Made by a program: the position numbers and the translations under genes
The notes under the pieces: generated by a model
What the model saw: the letters and a program-made list of their open reading frames with translations, nothing else
What the model was told of the DNA's origin: nothing
The model's database searches: none
NCBI GenBank assembly: GCA_031265765.1
Contig: JAISCE010000055.1
Location: 1 to 53,223 of the forward strand
Direction: 5' to 3'
Length of the DNA: 53,223 nt
Source of the DNA: Azoarcus sp.
Lineage (GTDB): Bacteria > Pseudomonadota > Gammaproteobacteria > Burkholderiales > Rhodocyclaceae
In this document: positions 1-8,661 of the stretch, in pieces
How the letters are laid out: each line of letters begins with the position of its first letter
How positions within the stretch are numbered: position 1 is the stretch's first letter

Positions 1-60
1 GTTCGAACCGACGACCTACGGCTTGCAAAGCCGCCGCTCTCCCAACTGAGCTACGGCCCC
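1..60 (-). tRNA. tRNA-Ala(TGC), 3' end cut by window edge
   Basis: Read on the minus strand, the sequence begins GGGGCCGTAGCTCAG, folds into a normal D arm, and has an anticodon stem GCGGC/GCCGT around the loop TTTGCAA, which places TGC as anticodon (alanine). The T arm starts with GTCGGTTCGAAC and is cut by the window start, so the acceptor 3' strand is missing. No tRNA-Ile lies directly upstream as it would in the usual rRNA spacer. Instead there is a dedicated promoter, so this looks like a separately transcribed tRNA gene. Confidence 0.93.
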
Positions 61-102
61 AAACCAGCCCTTCAAAAACCGCTTTCCCTCAGCGCGGCGC
101 GC

Positions 103-131
103 ACTGTACCAGAACAAAACGTGCGAAGCAA
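103..131 (-). promoter_or_regulatory. promoter of tRNA-Ala, sigma-70 type
   Basis: On the minus strand TTGCTT (126-131) and TACAGT (103-108) are separated by exactly 17 bases. The -10 box is followed by a GC-rich discriminator (GCGCGCCGCGC), typical of stringently controlled stable-RNA promoters. A second -10-like copy with the same discriminator, TACACT then GCGCGCCGCG, lies at 168-173 with a weak -35, so a tandem promoter pair is possible. Confidence 0.7.
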
Positions 132-356
132 CATATTTTTGAACAGGCTCGCCACAACGCGGCGCGCAGTGTATCACAACCAGCAGGGCTTGCATCCGAT
201 CCATGCCGCGTTTTTGCGGGGCGTCGAGCGCCATTTGTGCCGCTGGCCGGCCAGATAAATTGACGCCGGAAGCTATAATCAGCGGTCAGCATTCATGTCT
301 GTCACGCCAGCTTGCCGTCCTGAAGGGCGATATCTCGAACCGGAGTCGGTTTTACG
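132..356. other. intergenic, no gene seen
   Basis: Between the tRNA-Ala promoter and the DarA-like gene I see only the second -10-like copy at 168-173 (minus strand) and the leader of the plus-strand gene. Small reading frames here have no recognisable content. Confidence 0.5.
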
Positions 357-1298
357 ATGAAGAATGTCCTTGTCGTTTCCTATTCGCAAAGCGGACAACT
401 CGCCGACATCGTCGCCGCCCTGACGCGCCCGCTGCTGGAGGCCGGGACGGGTATCCGCCACGAAGTGCTGCGCCCTGTGCCGGCTTTTCCGTTTCCATGG
501 CCGTTTCTTGCGTTTTTCGACGTTTTCCCGGAATCGGTGCGGCTCGATCCGCGCCCCAACCAGCCGCTCATGCTGGCGTCCGGCGCGGAATTCGATCTCG
601 TGATCCTGGCGTGGCCCGTGTGGTTTCTTTCTCCGGCGCAACCGGTCACCGCTTTTCTGCAAAGCGCCGAAGGCAAGCGGCTGCTTGCCGGTAAACCCGT
701 GGTGAGCGTGGTCGTCTGCCGCAATATGTGGCTGGCCGCGTTCGATACGCTGAAAACGCTGGTGGCGGAAGCGGGCGGGCGGCTCGTCGATCATGTGGCC
801 TTTACCGATCGCTCCCCGTCGCTGGCGACGTTCATCACGACGCCGCGCTGGATGTTGACCGGGCGGCGCGACCGTTTTCTCGGTCTGCCGCCCGCCGGGG
901 TGGACGCCCGTCAAATCGCGGGCGCGGCAAGGTTCGGAAACGCGCTGGCCGATGCGCTTGCGCGCGGCGAGGAAAAGCATGGCCGGCCCATGCTGGGCGG
1001 TCTGCGCGCGGTGACGGTGACGCCCCATCTGGTGCTTTCCGAACGCGCCGGGCGGCGCGCTTTCCGAGTCTGGTCGAGACTCATCCACTGTTGCGGCCGC
1101 GCCGGTCAATGGCGGCGAATGCCGGCGCTCATGCTTTTCGTGCTTTATCTCGTGGCAATGATCCTTACTGTCGTTCCGCTCAATCTCATCTTGCAGCGCC
1201 TCGCCGCGCCCTTGCTTGCCCGGCGCATTGCGGCGCTCGTGCGCCATTACGAACAACCTTCCGGCGCGGGCGATGCGCGCATGATTGCCCATGAATGA
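357..1298 (+). CDS. darA: dialkylresorcinol condensing enzyme-like flavoprotein (DarA family)
   Basis: A 313-residue protein whose N-terminus reads KNVLVVSYSQSGQLADIV, a flavodoxin-type FMN-binding loop at residues 8-18, followed by an alpha/beta body. A hydrophobic helix near residues 257-279 probably anchors it to the membrane. DarA proteins work with the ketosynthase DarB to make dialkylresorcinols: DarB joins two acyl chains to a cyclohexanedione and DarA aromatises the ring. The next gene is a DarB-like ketosynthase and overlaps this one by 8 bases (ATGAATGA), so they are translationally coupled. The flavodoxin-like part and the pairing are seen directly; the substrate is inferred. The ATG at 357 fits the start of the FMN loop, with a GGAG about 11 bases upstream. 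Confidence 0.72.
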   Translation: MKNVLVVSYSQSGQLADIVAALTRPLLEAGTGIRHEVLRPVPAFPFPWPFLAFFDVFPESVRLDPRPNQPLMLASGAEFDLVILAWPVWFLSPAQPVTAFLQSAEGKRLLAGKPVVSVVVCRNMWLAAFDTLKTLVAEAGGRLVDHVAFTDRSPSLATFITTPRWMLTGRRDRFLGLPPAGVDARQIAGAARFGNALADALARGEEKHGRPMLGGLRAVTVTPHLVLSERAGRRAFRVWSRLIHCCGRAGQWRRMPALMLFVLYLVAMILTVVPLNLILQRLAAPLLARRIAALVRHYEQPSGAGDARMIAHE

Positions 1299-2442
1299 AG
1301 TTTTCATTACCGCCACGGCGGTCGCCCTGCCCAATGCGCCCATCGACAACGATACCGCCGAAGCCGTGCTCGGCAAGGTCGGCGGCCAGCCGTCGCGCGC
1401 GCGCCGCATCGTTTTTCGCCAGAACGGCATCAAAAGCCGCCACTATGCGATAGACCCGACAACCGGCGCACTCACGCATTCCAACGCCGGACTCACCGCC
1501 GAAGCCGTCCGCGCCCTCGGCGAGAGCGGTTTTGCGCCTGGCGACATTCGCTGCCTCGTCACGGGCACTTCCATGCCCGATCAATTGATGCCCAATCATG
1601 GCGTCATGGTGCATGGCGAATTGGGCAATCCCGCCTGCGAAGTGGTTTCGACGGCGGGTATCTGCCTGTCGGGCCTGACCGCGCTCAAATACGCCTGGCT
1701 GGCGGTGGGATCGGGGGACGCGGCGAACGCGGTGGCGACGGGGTCCGAAATTTCTTCCGCGATCCTGCGGGCCGAGCATTTCGCCGCCGAAAACGCCGCC
1801 CGCGTCGAGGCGCTCGCAGCGCGCCCGTGGATCGCGTTCGAGAAGGATTTCCTGCGCTGGATGCTCTCCGACGGCGCGGGCGCTTTTCTCGTCGAACCCC
1901 GGCCTCGCGCGGGACGGGTCAACCTGCGGATCGACTGGATCGAACTTTCCTCCGCCGCCCATAGGCTGCCGGTGTGCATGTACGCGGGCGGCGAGCGTGA
2001 GTCCGGCGGCGACGGCGGGTTGACCGGTTGGGGCAGGTTTGCGCCCCGGCAATGGCTGGAAAAGTCGGTCTTTGCTGTCAAGCAAGACGTGAAGCTACTC
2101 GACCGTCACGTCGTCGAGGCAACGCTTGAGACGCCTTTGCGCGCCGTTGCCGCGCGCCGCAGGCTCGAACCGGGAAAGATCGACTGGTTCTTGCCGCACA
2201 TGTCTTCGTATTATTTCCGCCAGCCGATCGCCGATGCTCTGGCGCGTGCGAGCGTGCCCGTTCCGTTCGATCGCTGGTTTACCAATCTGGAAACGCGCGG
2301 CAATACCGGTTCGGCCTCGATCTACATCATGATCGACGAATTGCGCCGCAGCGGACGGCTCGCGCCGGGGAACCGCCTGCTTTGCTTCGTGCCGGAAAGC
2401 GGGCGATTTTCGAGCGGCTTCATGCATCTGACGGTCGTATGA
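1291..2442 (+). CDS. darB: beta-ketoacyl-ACP synthase III, DarB-like
   Basis: A 383-residue thiolase-fold condensing enzyme of the KAS III type. The catalytic triad is visible: Cys125 in AGICLSG, His303 in FLPHMSS and Asn338 in RGNTGSAS. In the Dar pathway this enzyme condenses a beta-ketoacyl thioester with a second acyl unit to form the cyclohexanedione precursor of dialkylresorcinol. The start is taken as the ATG inside the stop region of the DarA-like gene; a TTG two codons earlier is possible. A small unknown gene follows after 21 bases. Against a housekeeping FabH role: it is paired with a DarA-like flavoprotein rather than with fab genes. FabH would be about 320 residues, so the greater length also favours the resorcinol-type group. 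Confidence 0.75.
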   Translation: MNEVFITATAVALPNAPIDNDTAEAVLGKVGGQPSRARRIVFRQNGIKSRHYAIDPTTGALTHSNAGLTAEAVRALGESGFAPGDIRCLVTGTSMPDQLMPNHGVMVHGELGNPACEVVSTAGICLSGLTALKYAWLAVGSGDAANAVATGSEISSAILRAEHFAAENAARVEALAARPWIAFEKDFLRWMLSDGAGAFLVEPRPRAGRVNLRIDWIELSSAAHRLPVCMYAGGERESGGDGGLTGWGRFAPRQWLEKSVFAVKQDVKLLDRHVVEATLETPLRAVAARRRLEPGKIDWFLPHMSSYYFRQPIADALARASVPVPFDRWFTNLETRGNTGSASIYIMIDELRRSGRLAPGNRLLCFVPESGRFSSGFMHLTVV

Positions 2443-2463
2443 TAAAAGTATAATCGCTTCGCC

Positions 2464-2901
2464 ATGGATGCTAACGACGTTCCCCAGGAAGGCAACGCCA
2501 CCCATGAGGGCCAGCGCCGGGCCGTTTATGCGCGCGATGCCGACGGTCATCTCGGACTTGTGCTTTCGCGCGGCTGGCAAGTCGAGGAAATCGTGACCCG
2601 GCAGGCGGTGGAAACCTTCGATGAACTGGCTGCCGCCGCACTTGCAAGGGTGCGCGCCGGGCAAAGTTCGCCGCTCGAATACCACATGTACCGCGTCCGC
2701 ATGGATGTATCCCTGCTTGCCCAGGCAACCGGCCTGTGGCGCTGGCGAGTGCGGCGGCATCTCCGCCCGGCGGTCTTTGCTCGCCTGCCGTCGTCGCTGC
2801 GCACACGTTACGCGGAAGCCCTTGGCATAGAGCCTGCCCGGCTAGACGAAACGACCCCTCAATCCTCCCTTGGCAGGGAGGAAGAAAAGCCGGTTTCCTG
2901 A
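2464..2901 (+). CDS. conserved-looking hypothetical protein, 145 aa
   Basis: I do not recognise this protein. It begins 21 bases after the DarB-like gene on the same strand, so it is probably the third gene of that operon. The middle (about residues 85-125) is helical, with an SLLAQATGLWRWRVRRHLRP stretch that resembles a helix-turn-helix followed by a basic segment. The N-terminal third is polar and acidic. There is no signal peptide or membrane helix. It could be a small regulator or an accessory factor of the lipid pathway; both are guesses. Its codon use matches its neighbours, which supports it being real. Confidence 0.6.
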   Translation: MDANDVPQEGNATHEGQRRAVYARDADGHLGLVLSRGWQVEEIVTRQAVETFDELAAAALARVRAGQSSPLEYHMYRVRMDVSLLAQATGLWRWRVRRHLRPAVFARLPSSLRTRYAEALGIEPARLDETTPQSSLGREEEKPVS

Positions 2902-2966
2902 CGTTTGCTGAAAGGCCAAGAGGGCGCGAAAAATTGGCGCGAGCGGCAGCGGGGCATGGGCGGTCA

Positions 2967-3881
2967 TCACCAGAAGAACCCGCCGCCGCCTCTCCTCTCC
3001 CTTTGTTCCTCGTACTGTCTGTGGTTTCTGATTTCCCGGCATGAGGTGCGCAGATCCTTGTCGCGCACATTGCCGCAGTCCGCGGCAAGGGATCTGCCGA
3101 TGCCGATACAGAAATTGCGCCATTCGGCATTTTTGACGCCGCCGCAGTCCGCGGCGAGGGATTTGCCGATGCCGATGCAGACATTGCGCATGTCGGCGTT
3201 CTTGACGCCGTTGCAGTTGTCCAGGCAGATGTTTCTCAGGTCGGCGTTCTTGATGTCCCCGCAGGAAGCGCCGAAGGACGACATGCGCTTGCAGAAATTG
3301 CGCAAATCCTCATTCATGATGGATTCGCAACCCGATGCATTGGCCCGCGCCTGACGTTCCGTCTTCGGTTTTACCCGTTTCGCTTTGGGCAGCACCGCGA
3401 CAGGCACTTTGTTCGGCGTCGCCCGTACGCACAGCACGGGCCGCGCGCCCGTCCAGGAACCCAGGCTCAACTGATGCCGATTGATCTGCGCATGCGCGAG
3501 AAAATAACCGGGCTTGCGGCCATCGTGCCGTTCGATGAAAAAAATGCGCTCAAGGTCGTCGCGCCAGCGCGGCTCACCATCCAGCATCACCTGGGCCGTA
3601 CTGCCCGGCTTCAAGCCCGAGCGGGAAAAAAACTTGTCCAGCGATCCCGTTTCCTTATAGTGGGCTTCGATATCCCGCCAGTCGGCCACCCGGTAGCCTC
3701 GCCCGAATTCATTCGCGCAAACGCTCTTCGGATAGGTTTCATGGGCGTTCCGGGTGATGGCGAACGATGTTTCCGCCGCCTGCGCGGGCAAGGCGGCAAT
3801 GCCACAGAGATTCAGGAAGAACAGCAAGGCAACGCGCGCGACGGGTTCTCGGGTGAAGGAGTGTGGACGGGGAAAGGGCAT
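2967..3881 (-). CDS. secreted protein with five C-x11-C repeats
   Basis: 304 residues. A basic N-terminus and hydrophobic core (RVALLFFLNLCGIAALPAQA) end in an AQA-AE type signal-peptidase site near residue 36, so it is exported. The C-terminal third carries five copies of a 13-residue unit with Cys at both ends and eleven residues between, of the form C-x-x-(I/V)-K-N-A-(D/E)-x-R-N-x-C. The last copy is more divergent. The spacing suits disulfide loops or metal binding in the periplasm. The middle part (residues 40-170) is not recognised. Two of the repeats come from a 69-bp DNA duplication. It lies just downstream of recR on the same strand, with a 73-base gap. No function is assigned. Confidence 0.75.
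   Translation of the reverse strand: MPFPRPHSFTREPVARVALLFFLNLCGIAALPAQAAETSFAITRNAHETYPKSVCANEFGRGYRVADWRDIEAHYKETGSLDKFFSRSGLKPGSTAQVMLDGEPRWRDDLERIFFIERHDGRKPGYFLAHAQINRHQLSLGSWTGARPVLCVRATPNKVPVAVLPKAKRVKPKTERQARANASGCESIMNEDLRNFCKRMSSFGASCGDIKNADLRNICLDNCNGVKNADMRNVCIGIGKSLAADCGGVKNAEWRNFCIGIGRSLAADCGNVRDKDLRTSCREIRNHRQYEEQRERRGGGGFFW
3072..3209. repeat. two tandem 69-bp units inside the Cys-repeat gene
   Basis: Copies at 3072-3140 and 3141-3209 share the start GCCGCAGTCCGCGGC and match for most of their length. The 69-bp period equals 23 codons, so the reading frame is kept. A diverged third unit starts around 3210. Confidence 0.8.
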
Positions 3882-3954
3882 GACGGCGTTTTTTGTGTGA
3901 TGGCAACGAGCAGGATAGTACCTGAACCCGTGTTTCTTCCGCTCGTCGCATTTC

Positions 3955-4551
3955 CTACAAGGTGCGCCGTTCGGCCAACGCCTGGGCGATGGTGCCGATG
4001 TCGATGTTTTCGAGTTCGCCGCCGACCGGCACGCCGCGCGAGAGGCGGCTGACCGCCAGGCCGCGCGCGGTGAGCAGGGTGGCGAGGGTCAGGGCGGTGA
4101 CTTCGCCTTCGTTGGTGAAGTTGGTGGCGAGGATGACTTCCCGCACCTGGCCATCGCCGGCGCGGGCGAGCAGGCGATCCAACCCCAGTTCGCGCGGGCC
4201 GATGCCGTCGAGCGGCGAGAGCCGCCCCATCAGTACGTAGTAGAGGCCGTCGTAGGACTTGGTCTGCTCGATCATCGCCAGATCGGCGGGCGTTTCGATC
4301 ACGCACAGACGGCTTGCGTCGCGGCGCGGGCTGGCGCAACGCGCGCAGATCTCGTCTTCGGAAAAGGTGTTGCAGCGCGCGCAATGACGCAGCGTCGAAA
4401 GTGCATGATCCATTGCCCGCGCCAGGCGCGCCGCGCCCTTGCGGTCGTGTTGCAGCAAATGGTGAGCCATGCGCTGCGCCGAACGCGGCCCCACGCCGGG
4501 CAGGCAGCGCAGGGCGGCGATCAGTTCGTCGAGACTCGATGGCGCGGCCAT
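3955..4551 (-). CDS. recR: recombination mediator RecR
   Basis: 198 residues, the usual RecR length. An N-terminal helix-hairpin-helix ([13 protein letters not shown], residues 17-29) precedes a four-Cys zinc finger (C57, C60, C69, C72 in HCARC and ICARC) and a Toprim domain ([10 protein letters not shown] through [13 protein letters not shown]). RecR works with RecF and RecO to load RecA onto SSB-coated gaps. Its ATG overlaps the stop of ybaB by one base (ATGA), so the two are translationally coupled, as in many proteobacteria. Confidence 0.97.
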   Translation of the reverse strand: MAAPSSLDELIAALRCLPGVGPRSAQRMAHHLLQHDRKGAARLARAMDHALSTLRHCARCNTFSEDEICARCASPRRDASRLCVIETPADLAMIEQTKSYDGLYYVLMGRLSPLDGIGPRELGLDRLLARAGDGQVREVILATNFTNEGEVTALTLATLLTARGLAVSRLSRGVPVGGELENIDIGTIAQALAERRTL

Positions 4552-4871
4552 CAGAATGGCAACTTGAGTCCCGGCGGCAGGTTGAATCCGGCGGTAAAGC
4601 CGGACATTTTTTCCTGGGTGACGCTTTCCACTTTGCGCACCGCGCTGTTGACCGCCGCCGCCACCAGATCTTCGAGCATTTCGCGGTCGTCCATGACTGT
4701 GGGGTCGATGTTGACCCGCCGCACTTCGTATTTGCCGGTCATCGTGACTTTGACCATGCCCGCGCCGGATTCGCCTTCGATTTCGAGCGTTGCGATCTGG
4801 TCCTGCATTTTCTTCATGTTTTCCTGCATTTGTTGGGCCTGCTTCATCAGCCCGGCAATTCCGCCTTTCAT
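4551..4871 (-). CDS. ybaB: YbaB/EbfC family nucleoid-associated protein
   Basis: 106 residues, matching the family length. The N-terminus has the typical [17 protein letters not shown] helix, followed by the [16 protein letters not shown] strand region and a C-terminal helix. YbaB proteins are small dimeric DNA-binding proteins of the nucleoid. It lies 31 bases downstream of dnaX and overlaps recR, the conserved dnaX-ybaB-recR arrangement. Confidence 0.96.
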   Translation of the reverse strand: MKGGIAGLMKQAQQMQENMKKMQDQIATLEIEGESGAGMVKVTMTGKYEVRRVNIDPTVMDDREMLEDLVAAAVNSAVRKVESVTQEKMSGFTAGFNLPPGLKLPF

Positions 4872-4902
4872 TATTCGATGGCTCCGTGATGGGTGATACG
4901 GG

Positions 4903-6750
4903 TTACAACAATCTGACCGTGTTTTCGTTCAGGCTGGCATCGAAATGTTCGATCAGTCCGAGTACGAATGGGTCGCGTTCGAGCGCCACCATAGCTTGGG
5001 CATGGCGCTCGCGGCGGTCGAGTTCGTCGCGCTGCGCGGGGGTTTGCCCGGCAGTGGCGCCGATTTCGATGTGCAGTTTCATCGGGCGGCCAAGAGCGCG
5101 GGCAAGTTCGCTTTCGATGCGCTCGGATACGCCGCCGTTGATTTCGAGCAAATGACGATAGATGTCCGAGAGGCGCAGGCGCAAGTCGTCACCGGCGCAT
5201 TCGATCCATTCGCAATGCTGCGCCAGTTCACGCGCCAGTCCGGAAAGTTTGAGCGCATGTACGGTTTCGCGCCAATCGGCGCGCGCGAGAGCCGCCGCGA
5301 CCGCCGTCTCGCCGCGGACAGGCTCGTTCCGGGCGGCGGGGTTCTGCGGCGAAGGAGGGATATTTTCGGTTTGCGCGGCGCCATATGCGGCGGCGGATTC
5401 TCGTAATGGAGGGAATGTATTTCCGTCCGGCGTTTTCTTTTCCTGGTTTTTGCGCGCGTCCGTCGCGGGAATATGGATCGCGCCTTCGGGCGGCAGGGCT
5501 TCCCAGGGCGGCACATCGCCGGCGGGTTTCGGCCCGGATGGCGCGGCGGATGCCTGTTCCGGCGCGGGCGGAACCGCCGCCGTCTTTTTCTCCGCTGCGG
5601 GCGGGAGGAGCGGTTTCCGGGCCGCGCCGTCCGGGCCGCCGCCAGCCGCCGGCATGCCGGGCGGCGGCTGTTCGGGGCGGAACGCCAGCAGCCGCAACAG
5701 GCTCATGGTGAAGCCAGTGTATTCGTCGGGCGCAAGCGCCAGTTCGTCGCGGCCATGGATGGCGATCTGGTAGGCGAGTTGCAGATATTCGGCGTCGAGC
5801 CGTCCGGCGTGGGCGGACAGTTGCGCGCGCTCGCCTTCGTCGGCCACGGCGGCGGGCGCGAATTGCACCAGCGCAAGCCGTGCAAGAAGCGTCGCCAAAG
5901 CCTGCAAGGCGGCATCGAACGACAGGCTGCGCGCTTCCATGCCGTCGGCCACGGCAATCAGGGCTTCGGCATCGCCCGCGGCCAGCGCATCGAGAATCGC
6001 GTACAAGTGCTCGTCGCCCACGGTGCCGAGCATATGGGTGACTTGTTCTTCGAGCACTTGGCCCGCGCCATGGGCGATGGCCTGGTCGAGCAGCGAGAGC
6101 GCATCCCGCATCGACCCGCTGGCGGCGTGCGCGAGGTGACGCAACGCGCCCGGCTCGAAGGGCGTCGACTCGGCTTCGAGGATGCGCGCGAGGTGTCCGG
6201 CGATTTGCCCCGGCGGCATCTGCTTGAGGTTGAATTGCAGGCAGCGCGACAGCACCGTGACCGGGATTTTCTGCGGATCGGTGGTGGCGAGAATGAATTT
6301 GACATGCTCGGGCGGTTCTTCGAGCGTTTTCAGCATGGCGTTGAAGGCATGCCCGGTGAGCATGTGCACTTCGTCGATCATGTAAACCTTGTAGCGCCCC
6401 GCCACCGGCGCATATACGGCGCGGTCGAGCAGCGCCGCCATGTCGTCGACGCCGCGATTGGAAGCGGCATCCATCTCGACATAGTCTGGAAAGCGGTCGG
6501 CGTCGATGGCGCGGCAGGCATCGCATTGCCCGCAGGGCGCGGCGCTCACGCCGGTTTCGCAATTGAGCGCCTTGGCGAGAATACGCGAAATCGTGGTCTT
6601 GCCCACGCCGCGCGTGCCGGTGAAAAGCCACGCATGATGCAGCCGCCCGGTGGCGAGCGCATGGGAGAGCGCGCGGACGACATGCTCTTGCCCGACCAGC
6701 GTCTCGAACGATTTGGGCCGCCACTTGCGCGCCAGAACCTGATAACTCAT
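4903..6750 (-). CDS. dnaX: DNA polymerase III subunits gamma and tau
   Basis: 615 residues starting [12 protein letters not shown], the canonical DnaX N-terminus; an in-frame extension further upstream would run through the 4.5S RNA gene and is rejected. The clamp-loader ATPase has Walker A GTRGVGKT (residues 45-52), zinc ligands C64, C73, C76 and C79, a Walker B MIDEV near 124-128 and the SRC motif near 168-170. A Pro/Ala-rich linker (about 380-490) leads to the tau-specific C-terminal domain, which binds the polymerase and helicase. I see no convincing A6G slippery site with a nearby -1 stop, so a separate gamma product by frameshifting is not supported. Confidence 0.96.
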   Translation of the reverse strand: MSYQVLARKWRPKSFETLVGQEHVVRALSHALATGRLHHAWLFTGTRGVGKTTISRILAKALNCETGVSAAPCGQCDACRAIDADRFPDYVEMDAASNRGVDDMAALLDRAVYAPVAGRYKVYMIDEVHMLTGHAFNAMLKTLEEPPEHVKFILATTDPQKIPVTVLSRCLQFNLKQMPPGQIAGHLARILEAESTPFEPGALRHLAHAASGSMRDALSLLDQAIAHGAGQVLEEQVTHMLGTVGDEHLYAILDALAAGDAEALIAVADGMEARSLSFDAALQALATLLARLALVQFAPAAVADEGERAQLSAHAGRLDAEYLQLAYQIAIHGRDELALAPDEYTGFTMSLLRLLAFRPEQPPPGMPAAGGGPDGAARKPLLPPAAEKKTAAVPPAPEQASAAPSGPKPAGDVPPWEALPPEGAIHIPATDARKNQEKKTPDGNTFPPLRESAAAYGAAQTENIPPSPQNPAARNEPVRGETAVAAALARADWRETVHALKLSGLARELAQHCEWIECAGDDLRLRLSDIYRHLLEINGGVSERIESELARALGRPMKLHIEIGATAGQTPAQRDELDRRERHAQAMVALERDPFVLGLIEHFDASLNENTVRLL

Positions 6751-6780
6751 GGGGGGCGATTCTACCGCGCGCGCAAGGCA

Positions 6781-6807
6781 AAAGGGCGTTGCCCGGCAAC
6801 GCCCCGA
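6781..6807 (-). terminator. rho-independent terminator of ffs
   Basis: On the minus strand GGGCGTTGC and GCAACGCCC form a perfect 9-bp stem around a CGG loop, followed directly by TTTT. It sits just after the 4.5S RNA and about 30 bases before the dnaX start, so it separates the two transcripts. Confidence 0.85.
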
Positions 6808-6813
6808 AATCCG

Positions 6814-6918
<105 letters not shown>

Positions 6919-6923
6919 GGGCG

Positions 6924-6929
6924 ATTGTA
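6924..6929 (-). promoter_or_regulatory. -10 box of the 4.5S RNA promoter
   Basis: TACAAT on the minus strand, about 7 bases before the predicted 5' end of the RNA, followed by a GC-rich discriminator. The -35 is poor: GGGCTT at an 18-base spacing is the best candidate. Confidence 0.55.
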
Positions 6930-7014
6930 CAGTAAAGATATCCGGGCAAGCCCGCTCATCGTATGAATGTTTCGTTTGCTGCGCCGGTATGGGCGTTCAA
7001 ACGGCGCCGAGACC

Positions 7015-8568
7015 CTATCCCGCGAGGCTTTCGACCTCGAATCCCACGATGTTTCGCCTGTCGCGGCTGAACTCCACGCCGATCAGGTGAATGGGCTGTC
7101 CATTGCCGCGATATTTGCCGGCGTAGCCCTTGTCCTTGATCTGCTGGAGCGCGCGGCCTTCCGGGGAGGCTTCCACGACCTTGAACTCGAACAGATACAC
7201 CTGTCCGTTGAAACGCATCGCCATGTCCAGCCGACCGGTCGAGGAAGCGTCCTCCGGCACGACATCCAGCCCCATCGAGATGAAATAGGCGTAGAACACA
7301 CTGGCGTAATAGCCCTCGTATTCGCCCACGTCGTTCTTTCGGTGCCAATCCGCCGGAATGCCCGCGAAATAGGCGCAGATGAGCGCCTGCAATCCGGCGA
7401 AATCGTTGGCGCGAAGCAGGCTGTAGAGGCTGGGATGGCGTGCGTCCCGGATCTGCTGCGGGCGCAGCCGTTGCAGGAGCGCGCCGTACAGGCTGGCGCG
7501 GACTTCGCGGTTGGGAAAGCGCAACGCGTATTGCCTGACCGCGCCGAGGCTCTCGAAATGGTCGATGGTCAGGTAGCCCGTCTGGAACAAGAGCGCGATG
7601 GGGTGGATATCGCCGACCTCGAAAGAGGAAATCAGGATGTCGGTGGCCGTCATTCGTTCCAGGTCGGGAAGATAGATCGACTGATCGAGCAGTACATCCA
7701 GTAAAAAGGTCGGCGTGCCCGTCTCGAACCAGTAGGGGCGGAATTCCCGGCTATCGAAAAGCAACAGCAGGTCGAAAGGGTTGTAGACCGCAGCGCCCGT
7801 CCAGTTGTAGCCGTTGTACCAGTCGCGGATTTCTTCCCTGTCCAGTCCGGATAATTCCGGCGCGAATACGGTATCCACATCTTGATCGGTATAGCCGCAG
7901 ATGGCCGAGTATCGGGAATCCAGGGTGATATCTTTCAGATTGTTCAGCCCCGAGAAGATGTTGACCTTGCTGAATTTGGAGACGCCAGTCAGCAGGACGA
8001 ATTTGACATGAGCGTCCTGTCCCTTGACGACGGAGTACAGGTCACGCAGCCCGTCGCGCATTTCGCGGGCAAGTTCAGGGCGGGTGAGATTGTCGAGGAT
8101 GGGTTTGTCGTATTCGTCGATCAGGATCACCGCACGTCGACCGAATTTTGCCTCCGCACGCTGGATGAGCGTCGAGAATGTGTCCGGAATGCCCCATGTT
8201 TCCGGCAGGGCGTCGAGACCGAGGGTCGCCGCGTTGTTTTGCAGTTGCCAGCGAATCCGCCCTTCAAGTTGCTGCGGCGCGCGCAATACGCCTTCGGCGA
8301 AACTGATCCGGATCACGGGGTACTTGAGCGACCAGTCCCATTTGTCGTGACAGTCCAGCCCCCTGAACAGGGGTTCGTTGCCCTGAAAGAGTTCGCCCAG
8401 CGTGTCGAGAAAAAGACTCTTGCCGAAGCGGCGCGGACGGGAAAGAAAGTAGCACTTTCCCTCCTCGGCCAAACGAAGGGCAAACGAAGTCTTATCGACG
8501 TAGTAGTAGCCTTCCTCGCGGATTTCGCGGAAGGTCTGGATGCCGATAGGAAGTTTTTTGCGGGTCAT
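7015..8568 (-). CDS. AAA-ATPase-like/PD-(D/E)XK nuclease family protein (DUF1703 type)
   Basis: 517 residues from MTRKKLPIGIQTF. The N-terminus has the family signature GYYYVDKTSF, a P-loop-like SRPRRFGKSLFL (residues 43-54) and a Walker-B-like VILIDEYDKP. The C-terminus carries a nuclease-type core, GRLDMAMRF then VYLFEFKVV (D...E-x-K), with a QIKDKGYAGKY tail. These multi-copy proteins are often found in accessory DNA; their function is unknown and they are suspected mobile or defence-like elements. An upstream in-frame start would add 25 residues lacking family character. It stands alone between the 4.5S RNA gene and comEC, with about 95 bases on either side. Confidence 0.88.
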   Translation of the reverse strand: MTRKKLPIGIQTFREIREEGYYYVDKTSFALRLAEEGKCYFLSRPRRFGKSLFLDTLGELFQGNEPLFRGLDCHDKWDWSLKYPVIRISFAEGVLRAPQQLEGRIRWQLQNNAATLGLDALPETWGIPDTFSTLIQRAEAKFGRRAVILIDEYDKPILDNLTRPELAREMRDGLRDLYSVVKGQDAHVKFVLLTGVSKFSKVNIFSGLNNLKDITLDSRYSAICGYTDQDVDTVFAPELSGLDREEIRDWYNGYNWTGAAVYNPFDLLLLFDSREFRPYWFETGTPTFLLDVLLDQSIYLPDLERMTATDILISSFEVGDIHPIALLFQTGYLTIDHFESLGAVRQYALRFPNREVRASLYGALLQRLRPQQIRDARHPSLYSLLRANDFAGLQALICAYFAGIPADWHRKNDVGEYEGYYASVFYAYFISMGLDVVPEDASSTGRLDMAMRFNGQVYLFEFKVVEASPEGRALQQIKDKGYAGKYRGNGQPIHLIGVEFSRDRRNIVGFEVESLAG

Positions 8569-8661
8569 GGCCGGATGCGTCACAGATGAGCCGGAGAAAT
8601 TGTACTGGAAGGACGCCGCTTTCACGGAAAAAGGCTCCGTCACAAGCCGGGGCGAGTATTT

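Noticed and set aside
2905-3354. Plus-strand frame of 149 codons with repeats
   Set aside because: It is the antisense shadow of the Cys-repeat gene; the minus strand has a signal peptide and meaningful repeats, this one does not.
4903-6750. Programmed frameshift for the gamma subunit of DnaX
   Set aside because: Only A5G-type runs are seen, without a -1 stop and stimulatory hairpin at the right place.
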